From: Phorcus lineatus
Lineage: Eukaryota > Mollusca > Gastropoda > Trochida > Trochidae
Direction: 5' to 3'
Assembly: GCA_921293015.1 (NCBI GenBank)
Contig: OV121082.1
Coordinates: 51,232,971-51,296,970 of the forward strand
DNA length: 64,000 nucleotides
The notes under the pieces were generated by a model. It was not told the DNA's origin. It did no database searches and was given only the letters and a program-made list of their open reading frames with translations. The number at the start of each line of letters is the position of its first letter. The first letter of the stretch is position 1. Of this stretch, positions 55,560 to 64,000 are shown piece after piece. The position numbers were made by a program, and so were the translations under genes.

Positions 55560-56623
55560 ACCAAATGTTACAGATGGATTTTCACACAGACAAAAGTACG
55601 ATTTCGAGGTTATTTCCAATGAGATGGCAATAATTCTTGTTCTAGTCTTTTATATAAAATGATTAGACACTGATTGACTTGCTCAATAAATGTCAGGGAT
55701 TCAATCAGCAACCAATCAGTGTTGAGGTATTTGGTAATTGACACGCCCACAGACTGATTACTTCTAAAAACATCTTGAGTCGGCCTGATCGTTTGACCCA
55801 AGGAAAACATGAACAAGCACTACTCTTCTGCGTCAATACGAACAAGGTACTGCTCCACATCATGACACCATGACATAACCTTGTAGTTAGATGGTTGTAT
55901 ACTTTCTCGTCAGAAGCAATCAAAGATTTATCGGGACAATATTGGTAAAATTTGAATTTGAGTGATTTTATTTACATTGATAGTGGTTTACTATTTTCCA
56001 TAGGAGGGCAACCACATGTTTAGAGTTTAGCTCTACAACCTTTTTTACAACGCATGCTGAGTTAGGATGTCAAATGGCGGTTTCAGGGACCAACTCCAAT
56101 AGTAAAGATTGTTTTTGAAGAGGATAGTTGCAATTCCTTCCGTAGTAGAGACCTGTCAAATATAGACAAATGCAATGTAAGATGTTAAGTTTGAATTGGT
56201 ATCTAAAGAACTAGAATACCTTTCGCTAACTAGACGTGTCAAACAGCTCGAAACTTTAAAGAAGTAAAACATGTGTCTTTTACTTTGTAAACACCACAGA
56301 TTGGATTTAAATTTTCGCTGAATACTTCAGTGCAAAATGTAAGGCTATATTCAAACAGAATGCTTTCTGGGATTTCTTGTTTAATCCAATCTACGTCAAT
56401 CTATACAGCTACGTTAAGAGCACCAGAACCATATCATGTGTTTTCATAACAGCGGAGGCAGACAAAAGATTCCAATCTGTCTTTATTGATGCTTCTAAAC
56501 GAGACTGAATGCATTTGAATAAGACTACAAACTTTCGTAAACAAGCAATGCCCTTTGGCTATGAAAAAGAATATAAAACTTTGGCATTGCTGACCTAGGT
56601 GACATATACCATTAAACCTCAAC

Positions 56624-57271
56624 ATGAAACGCTCCTCGGACGTTATCTACACCTACTTGGATAAAAGTAAAAGCGAATTTCAAAGGATTCCAAAGTTCAA
56701 CTTTTCAGAAAATGGCAATCGATTAGTGGACTATTCTTTCACCGATGTCAGTGACAGTGATGACGACTGTAGTGAAGATGGCATTTGCAAAATTGACCCA
56801 CTTCAAAAGCTTCAATCGGACTTAGTCATTTTAAAATCAAAACTGAGTAGTACGCAAAAAAACCGGTTTTCACAGTTGATGAAGTCAAAGCAGGGAGGAA
56901 GTCTGAGAATGAGAGCTTCTAGAAAGCTAAAGATTGAAGAAGACAAGGAAAAGCTAAGAAATGAAGATGTCCTGCAACGGCTGAACACTGCCTTTTCTGA
57001 AGCAAAAAGCATCCCTTTTATCGATTCTTCATCGCCGATTGTAAAGAAACTAGGTGTAAATGGCAGCAAGTCTGCGTGTCACATATTTGACACCAACAGA
57101 CCTTCCAAAAAACGCAAACTGGACATGAGTGTGCTGAAACGTTTTTCAAGAAAACACTTCAACAAAAAATCCAAGAAAAAACTTCTCCACGGGAGAGGTG
57201 AAGACATTACCCATTCAGGTTGCCTTTTGGGGCTCTTGAAAGTTTATCGACACACAGATTATCTTCAATGA
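56624..57271 (+). CDS. 215-aa array protein, copy 16 (F202L, minus gene absent)
   Basis: F202L, short unit; matches the 52376 copy 4,248 bp to the left. Confidence 0.85.
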   Translation: MKRSSDVIYTYLDKSKSEFQRIPKFNFSENGNRLVDYSFTDVSDSDDDCSEDGICKIDPLQKLQSDLVILKSKLSSTQKNRFSQLMKSKQGGSLRMRASRKLKIEEDKEKLRNEDVLQRLNTAFSEAKSIPFIDSSSPIVKKLGVNGSKSACHIFDTNRPSKKRKLDMSVLKRFSRKHFNKKSKKKLLHGRGEDITHSGCLLGLLKVYRHTDYLQ

Positions 57272-57636
57272 AGTCGTGTTCATTCCAGTGATGTAAATGG
57301 ATGCTCATATGTTTGACAGTGCTAATATACTGATGTTGATACCAATAAAGCATTTATATTTATTCGAGTCTCCGTCTCCTTTTTGGATATGTCCAAGGTT
57401 TTATATCAGAATGTCAATACACGTTTTCATAATTTACGTAACCTTCTGCTGAAGTAAAACATGCATTTACACCGTGCATTCATTGACACCGTGAATGCAC
57501 AAAAAAGTTGAATCAAGAATATACTTTCGATAGAAGAATGCAGTGTAAATCTGGTAGGTAACAAAAACAAATACCTTTCTCTTATCTTGAGATTGTTTTA
57601 TTCAAAATCAACAATAGGTAGATAGTCAGACAAACT

Positions 57637-57638
57637 AC
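57637..57638. other. Junction of the 1,013-bp deletion (second)
   Basis: Same breakpoints as at 53389/53390, exactly 4,248 bp further on. Confidence 0.9.
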
Positions 57639-58249
57639 CACATGTTTAGAGTTTAGCTCTACAACCTTTTTTACAACGCATGCTGAGTTAGGATGTCAAA
57701 TGGCGGTTTCAGGGACCAACTCCAATAGTAAAGATTGTTTTTGAAGAGGATAGTTGCAATTCCTTCCGTAGTAGAGACCTGTCAAATATAGACAAATGCA
57801 ATGTAAGATGTTAAGTTTGAATTGGTATCTAAAGAACTAGAATACCTTTCGCTAACTAGACGTGTCAAACAGCTCGAAACTTTAAAGAAGTAAAACATGT
57901 GTCTTTTACTTTGTAAACACCACAGATTGGATTTAAATTTTCGCTGAATACTTCAGTGCAAAATGTAAGGCTATATTCAAACAGAATGCTTTCTGGGATT
58001 TCTTGTTTAATCCAATCTACGTCAACCTATACAGCTACGTTAAGAGCACCAGAACCATATCATGTGTTTTCATAACAGCGGAGGCAGACAAAAGATTCCA
58101 ATCTGTCTTTATTGATGCTTCTAAACGAGACTGAATGCATTTGAATAAGACTACAAACTTTCGTAAACAAGCAATGCCCTTTGGCTATGAAAAAGAATAT
58201 AAAACTTTGGCATTGCTGACCTAGGTGACATATACCATTAAACCTCAAC

Positions 58250-58897
58250 ATGAAACGCTCCTCGGACGTTATCTACACCTACTTGGATAAAAGTAAAAGC
58301 GAATTTCAAAGGATTCCAAAGTTCAACTTTTCAGAAAATGGCAATCGATTAGTGGACTATTCTTTCACCGATGTCAGTGACAGTGATGACGACTGTAGTG
58401 AAGATGGCATTTGCAAAATTGACCCACTTCAAAAGCTTCAATCGGACTTAGTCATTTTAAAATCAAAACTGAGTGGTACGCAAAAAAACCGGTTTTCACA
58501 GTTGATGAAGTCAAAGCAGGGAGGAAGTCTGAGAATGAGAGCTTCTAGAAAGCTAAAGATTGAAGAAGACAAGGAAAAGCTAAGAAATGAAGATGTCCTG
58601 CAACGGCTGAACACTGCCTTTTCTGAAGCAAAAAGCATCCCTTTTATCGATTCTTCATCGCCGATTGTAAAGAAACTAGGTGTAAATGGCAGCAAGTCTG
58701 CGTGTCACATATTTGACACCAACAGACCTTCAAAAAAACGCAAACTGGACATGAGTGTGCTGAAATGTTTTTCAAGAAAACACTTCAACAAAAAATCCAA
58801 GAAAAAACTTCTCCACGGGAGAGGTGAAGACATTACCCATTCAGGTTGCCTTTTTGGGCTCTTGAAAGTTTATCGACACACAGATTATCTTCAATGA
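58250..58897 (+). CDS. 215-aa array protein, copy 17 (S76G, R173C)
   Basis: Last full-length reading frame. Ser76 to Gly and, unusually, Arg173 to Cys inside the shared VLKRFS block. Ser161 is TCA. The poly(A) region has 'aaagcatatatat', also seen in the next, broken copy, which therefore shares its ancestry. Confidence 0.83.
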   Translation: MKRSSDVIYTYLDKSKSEFQRIPKFNFSENGNRLVDYSFTDVSDSDDDCSEDGICKIDPLQKLQSDLVILKSKLSGTQKNRFSQLMKSKQGGSLRMRASRKLKIEEDKEKLRNEDVLQRLNTAFSEAKSIPFIDSSSPIVKKLGVNGSKSACHIFDTNRPSKKRKLDMSVLKCFSRKHFNKKSKKKLLHGRGEDITHSGCLFGLLKVYRHTDYLQ

Positions 58898-59297
58898 AGT
58901 CGTGTTCATTCCAGTGATGTAAATGGATGCTCATATGTTTGACAGTGCTAATATACTGATGTTGATACCAATAAAGCATATATATTTATTCGAGTCTCCG
59001 TCTCCTTTTTGGATATGTCCAAGGTTTTATATCAGAATGTCAATACACGTTTTCATAATTTACTTAACCTTCTGCTGAAGTAAAACATGCATTTACACCG
59101 TGAATGCACAAAAAAGTTGAATCAAGAATATACTTTCGATAGAAGAATGCAGTGTCAATCTGGTAGGTAACAAAAACAAATACCTTTCTCTTATCTTGAG
59201 ATTGTTTTATTCAAAATCAACAATAGGTAGATAGTCAGACAAACTATAAACACATAAAGCACTTTAAACATATCAAACATAACAAAATGGGATGCAG

Positions 59298-59807
59298 TTA
59301 GTCCCTAACATTTAAACACAGTCCTTGTTTCAGCAGTAACTGCAGCATCGTCGTCCTTCTTTTGGATGATAGGTTGTCAGGCTCTGTCAACTTGCTTTGG
59401 GCTTTTTTCCTGGGCGATCTGTTTTTCCTAACAAATGTAACTCTTCGTGGACTGAATCGTCTGAATACGTCAGTGTCCTTTTTAATTTTCTTGAGGGGAC
59501 TACCGCAGGAATCCTCTGTCTTCTTCAAAGTTTGAAGCAATAGCCTGCTCTTGCGTCTTTCTTCTTCTCCCTTCTCACTTTCTAAGGTCATATGAACCTT
59601 TTTCTGAATATAACCATGGTCGATACTTGAACAGTTGGCCGGCTCAACGTTTGCCAGTTCCTTTGATGTGATGAATGATAGAAGATGTTCTATGGTATGG
59701 TTAAGAATGTTGGTTGACGTGTGTTCAAAACTGTCGTGTTCTTCGTCATCATCGCTCATTGAGTAGTTAACTAGAGGAAAGTAATCTTCATGAAATGAAA
59801 TATCCAT
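59298..59807 (-). CDS. 169-aa array protein, copy 16
   Basis: Ser100, otherwise consensus. Its Ser100 is elsewhere found only at the left end (19363, 21872), a sign of long-range shuffling. Confidence 0.82.
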   Translation of the reverse strand: MDISFHEDYFPLVNYSMSDDDEEHDSFEHTSTNILNHTIEHLLSFITSKELANVEPANCSSIDHGYIQKKVHMTLESEKGEEERRKSRLLLQTLKKTEDSCGSPLKKIKKDTDVFRRFSPRRVTFVRKNRSPRKKAQSKLTEPDNLSSKRRTTMLQLLLKQGLCLNVRD

Positions 59808-60871
59808 ACCAAATGTTACAGATGGATTTGCACACAGACAAAAGTACGATTTCGAGGTTATTTCCAATGAGATGGCAATAATTCTTGTTCTAGTCTTTTA
59901 TATAAAATGATTAGACACTGATTGACTTGCTCAATAAATGTCAGGGATTCAATCAGCAACCAATCAGTGTTGAGGTATTTGGTAATTGACACGCCCACAG
60001 ACTGATTACTTCTAAAAACATCTTGAGTCGGCCTGATCGTTTGACCCAAGGAAAACATGAACAAGCACTACTCTTCTGCGTCAATACGAACAAGGTACTG
60101 CTCCACATCATGACACCATGACATAACCTTGTAGTTAGATGGTTGTATACTTTCTCGTCAGAAGCAATCAAAGATTTATCGGGACAATATTGGTAAAATT
60201 TGAATTTGAGTGATTTTATTTACATTGATAGTGGTTTACTATTTTCCATAGGAGGGCAACCACATGTTTAGAGTTTAGCTCTACAACCTTTTTTACAACG
60301 CATGCTGAGTTAGGATGTCAAATGGCGGTTTCAGGGACCAACTCCAATAGTAAAGATTGTTTTTGAAGAGGATAGTTGCAATTCCTTCCGTAGTAGAGAC
60401 CTGTCAAATATAGACAAATGCAATGTAAGATGTTAAGTTTGAATTGGTATCTAAAGAACTAGAATACCTTTCGCTAACTAGACGTGTCAAACAGCTCGAA
60501 ACTTTAAAGAAGTAAAACATGTGTCTTTTACTTTGTAAACACCACAGATTGGATTTAAATTTTCGCTGAATACTTCAGTGCAAAATGTAAGGCTATATTC
60601 AAAGAGAATGCTTTCTGGGATTTCTTGTTTAATCCAATCTACGTCAATCTATACAGCTACGTTAAGAGCACCAGAACCATATCATGTGTTTTCATAACAG
60701 CGGAGGCAGACAAAAGATTCCAATCTGTCTTTATTGATGCTTCTAAACGAGACTGAATGCATTTGAATAAGACTACAAACTTTCGTAAACAAGCAATGCC
60801 CTTTGGCTATGAAAAAGAATATAAAACTTTGGCATTGCTGACCTAGGTGACATATACCATTAAACCTCAAC

Positions 60872-61519
60872 ATGAAACGCTCCTCGGACGTTATCTACAC
60901 CTACTTGGATAAAAGTAAAAGCGAATTTCAAAGGATTCCAAAGTTCAACTTTTCAGAAAATGGCAATCGATTAGTGGACTATTCTTTCACCGATGTCAGT
61001 GACAGTGATGACGACTGTAGTGAAGATGGCATTTGCAAAATTGACCCACTTCAAAAGCTTCAATCGGACTTAGTCATTTTAAAATCAAAACTGAGTAGTA
61101 CGCAAAAAAACCGGTTTTCACAGTTGATGAAGTCAAAGCAGGGAGGAAGTCTGAGAATGAGAGCTTCTAGAAAGCTAAAGATTGAAGAAGACAAGGAAAA
61201 GCTAAGAAATGAAGATGTCCTGCAACGGCTGAACACTGCCTTTTCTGAAGCAAAAAGCATCCCTTTTATCGATTCTTCATCGCCGATTGTAAAGAAACTA
61301 GGTGTAAATGGCAGCAAGTCTGCGTGTCACATATTTGACACCAACAGACCTTAAAAAAAACGCAAACTGGACATGAGTGTGCTGAAATGTTTTTCAAGAA
61401 AACACTTCAACAAAAAATCCAAGAAAAAACTTCTCCACGGGAGAGGTGAAGACATTACCCATTCAGGTTGCCTTTTTGGGCTCTTGAAAGTTTATCGACA
61501 CACAGATTATCTTCAATGA
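60872..61519 (+). pseudogene. 215-aa array gene with nonsense codon at 161
   Basis: TCA at codon 161 became TAA (61352-61354) within the A-run, leaving 160 aa. This cuts off the nuclear-signal-like SKKRKLD and the basic tail. R173C downstream links it to the 58250 copy. The promoter and poly(A) signal look intact, so a truncated product could be made unless the mRNA is unstable. Confidence 0.85.
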
Positions 61520-61919
61520 AGTCGTGTTCATTCCAGTGATGTAAATGGATGCTCATATGTTTGACAGTGCTAATATACTGATGTTGATACCAATAAAGCA
61601 TATATATTTATTCGAGTCTCCGTCTCCTTTTTGGATATGTCCAAGGTTTTATATCAGAATGTCAATACACGTTTTCATAATTTACTTAACCTTCTGCTGA
61701 AGTAAAACATGCATTTACACCGTGAATGCACAAAAAAGTTGAATCAAGAATATACTTTCGATAGAAGAATGCAGTGTCAATCTGGTAGGTAACAAAAACA
61801 AATACCTTTCTCTTATCTTGAGATTGTTTTATTCAAAATCAACAATAGGTAGATAGTCAGACAAACTATAAACACATAAAGCACTTTAAACATATCAAAC
61901 ATAACAAAATGGGATGCAG

Positions 61920-62394
61920 TTAGTCCCTAACATTTAAACACAGTCCTTGTTTCAGCAGTAACTGCAGCATCGTCGTCCTTCTTTTGGATGATAGGTTGTC
62001 AGGCTCTGTCAACTTGCTTTGGGCTTTTTTCCTGGGCAATCTGTTTTTCCTAACAAATGTAACTCTTCGTGGACTGAATCGTCTGAATACGTCAGTGTCC
62101 TTTTTAATTTTCTTGAGGGGACTACCGCAGCAATCCTCTGTCTTCTTCAAAGTTTGAAGCAATAGCCTGCTCTTGCGTCTTTCTTCTTCTCCCTTCTCAC
62201 TTTCTAAGGTCATATGAACTTTTTTCTGAATATAACCATGGTCGATACTTGAACAGTTGGCCGGCTCAACGTTTGCCAGTTCCTTTGATGTGATGAATGA
62301 TAGAAGATGTTCTATGGTATGGTTAAGAATGTTGGTTGACGCTCATTGAGTAGTTAACTAGAGGAAAGTAATCTTCATGAAATGAAATATCCAT
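61920..62394 (-). pseudogene. 169-aa array gene broken by a 35-bp deletion
   Basis: 35 bp are missing at 62340/62341, just after residue 18. The frame is lost before the acidic run, and the PP1 motif and basic tail cannot be made from the normal start. The rest is intact, with Leu131. The opposing plus gene in this unit is also broken, so the whole unit is dead. Confidence 0.88.
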
Positions 62395-63458
62395 ACCAAA
62401 TGTTACAGATGGATTTTCACACAGACAAAAGTACGATTTCGAGGTTATTTCCAATGAGATGGCAATAATTCTTGTTCTAGTCTTTTATATAAAATGATTA
62501 GACACTGATTGACTTGCTCAATAAATGCCAGGGATTCAATCAGCAACCAATCAGTGTTGAGGTATTTGGTAATTGACACGCCCACAGACTGATTACTTCT
62601 AAAAACATCTTGAGTCGGCCTGATCGTTTGACCCAAGGAAAACATGAACAAGCACTACTCTTCTGCGTCAATACGAACAAGGTACTGCTCCACATCATGA
62701 CACCATGACATAACCTTGTAGTTAGATGGTTGTATACTTTCTCGTCAGAAGCAATCAAAGATTTATCGGGACAATATTGGTAAAATTTGAATTTGAGTGA
62801 TTTTATTTACATTGATAGTGGTTTACTATTTTCCATAGGAGGGCAACCACATGTTTAGAGTTTAGCTCTACAACCATTTTTACAACGCATGCTGAGTTAG
62901 GATGTCAAATGGCGGTTTCAGGGACCAACTCCAATAGTAAAGATTGTTTTTGAAGAGGATAGTTGCAATTCCTTCCGTAGTAGAGACCTGTCAAATATAG
63001 ACAAATGCAATGTAAGATGTTAAGTTTGAATTGGTATCTAAAGAACTAGAATACCTTTCGCTAACTAGACGTGTCAAACAGCTCGAAACTTTAAAGAAGT
63101 AAAACATGTGTCTTTTACTTTGTAAACACCACAGATTGGATTTAAATTTTCGCTGAATACTTCAGTGCAAAATGTAAGGCTATATTCAAACAGAATGCTT
63201 TCTGGGATTTCTTGTTTAATCCAATCTACGTCAATCTATACAGCTACGTTAAGAGCACCAGAACCATATCATGTGTTTTCATAACAGCGGAGGCAGACAA
63301 AAGATTCCAATCTGTCTTTATTGATGCTTCTAAACGAGACTGAATGCATTTGAATAAGACTACAAACTTTCGTAAACAAGCAATGCCCTTTGGCTATGAA
63401 AAAGAATATAAAACTTTGGCATTGCTGACCTAGGTGACATATACCATTAAACCTCAAC

Positions 63459-64000
63459 ATGAAACGCTCCTCGGACGTTATCTACACCTACTTGGATAAA
63501 AGTAAAAGCGAATTTCAAAGGATTCCAAAGTTCAACTTTTCAGAAAATGGCAATCGATTAGTGGACTATTCTTTCACCGATGTCAGTGACAGTGATGACG
63601 ACTGTAGTGAAGATGGCATTTGCAAAATTGACCCACTTCAAAAGCTTCAATCGGACTTAGTCATTTTAAAATCAAAACTGAGTAGTACGCAAAAAAACCG
63701 GTTTTCACAGTTGATGAAGTCAAAGCAGGGAGGAAGTCTGAGAATGAGAGCTTCTAGAAAGCTAAAGATTGAAGAAGACAAGGAAAAGCTAAGAAATGAA
63801 GATGTCCTGCAACGGCTGAACACTGCCTTTTCTGAAGCAAAAAGCATCCCTTTTATCGATTCTTCATCGCCGATTGTAAAGAAACTAGGTGTAAATGGCA
63901 GCAAGTCTGCGTGTCACATATTTGACACCATCAGACCTTCAAAAAAAACGCAAACTGGACATGAGTGTGCTGAAACGTTTTTCAAGAAAACACTTCAACA
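63459..64000 (+). pseudogene. 215-aa array gene with frameshift, cut by the window edge
   Basis: An extra A in the run at codons 161-163 (A8 instead of A6/A7) shifts the frame before the basic tail; Asn158 is also Ile. The shifted frame has no stop before position 64000, where the window ends. TATA box and ATG are normal. A single-base error in a homopolymer should be excluded by re-reading. Confidence 0.8.

Larger units (their letters stand above)
52376..60871. repeat. 4,248-bp higher-order repeat, two copies
   Basis: A short unit (1,626 bp, F202L, no minus gene) plus a long unit (2,622 bp, S76G, 17-bp hairpin deletion, minus gene present) spans 52376-56623 and recurs at 56624-60871 with identical spacing. 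Identical deletion junctions in both short units show they were copied together, by unequal exchange of a two-unit block. Confidence 0.9.
14758..64000. repeat. Tandem array of 2.6-kb units carrying a convergent gene pair
   Basis: The array runs off the right edge of the window. Unit starts, taken at the plus-gene ATG: 18298, 20807, 23446, 26085, 28723, 31362, 34001, 36613, 39225, 41864, 44476, 47115, 49737, 52376, 54002, 56624, 58250, 60872, 63459, with a 5'-truncated unit at 14758. Spacings in order: 2509, 2639, 2639, 2638, 2639, 2639, 2612, 2612, 2639, 2612, 2639, 2622, 2639, 1626, 2622, 1626, 2622, 2587. Order inside a unit: plus gene, its poly(A) signal, hairpin, minus-gene poly(A) signal, minus gene (reversed), divergent promoter region. 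Units are nearly identical over kilobases, as expected of unequal crossing-over and gene conversion. Confidence 0.98.

Noticed and set aside
14758..64000. Histone gene cluster
   Set aside because: The architecture is similar, but neither protein has a histone fold sequence, and polyadenylation signals rather than the histone stem-loop follow the genes.
14758..64000. CRISPR-like or satellite-only array
   Set aside because: Units are 2.6 kb, eukaryotic in style and contain preserved ORFs with promoters; no short repeat-spacer pattern.

Overview
Eukaryotic, AT-rich genomic DNA. The setting is most like a marine invertebrate and probably a bivalve mollusc: a Ty3/Gypsy element with a C-terminal chromodomain, hairpin-ended non-autonomous inserts, and compact intronless genes in tandem. 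The species cannot be fixed from sequence alone. No bacterial genes, rRNA, tRNA or CRISPR were seen.

Layout. (1) 1-5083 is AT-rich and essentially non-coding. It holds two diverged direct copies of a ~1.1 kb repeat (about 2385-3500 and 3984-5045), a 22-bp tandem duplication, and two weak ORFs of unknown meaning. (2) 5088-14756 is one LTR retrotransposon on the minus strand. Its 871-bp LTRs look almost identical (one difference seen) and are flanked by CATG duplications; it has a primer binding site and a polypurine tract. It codes for Gag, protease, the N-terminal part of reverse transcriptase, and the C-terminal part of integrase with a chromodomain. A deletion removes the RT active site, RNase H and most of the integrase core. 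(3) 14758-64000, running off the right edge, is a tandem array with a basic unit of 2,639 bp.

Each full array unit carries two intronless genes pointing at each other. The plus-strand gene encodes 215 aa (17 intact copies, two broken copies and a truncated left-edge piece). The minus-strand gene encodes 169 aa from its first ATG (16 intact copies, one broken). Both have TATA boxes, short 5' leaders and their own AATAAA signals. About 200 bp with a hairpin separates the two 3' ends, and about 0.85-0.95 kb of divergent promoter DNA separates the 5' ends. I recognise neither protein. Both have an acidic N-terminal patch and a very basic, nuclear-looking C-terminus. They share two ungapped motif blocks, so they are probably diverged paralogs from an inverted duplication. 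The minus-strand protein also carries a textbook PP1-docking RVxF motif (RVTF).

The array shows concerted evolution. Indels of 130, 27, 17 and 1 bp fall outside the reading frames, and variants are shuffled among units. A 1,013-bp deletion removing the whole minus-strand gene has been propagated in a 4,248-bp two-unit higher-order repeat (52376-60871). Units at the edges are decayed: on the left by the retrotransposon and by a 1.34 kb insert between TATA box and gene, on the right by a nonsense codon, a 35-bp deletion and a frameshift. The array of this uncharacterised gene pair is the main candidate for a new system.
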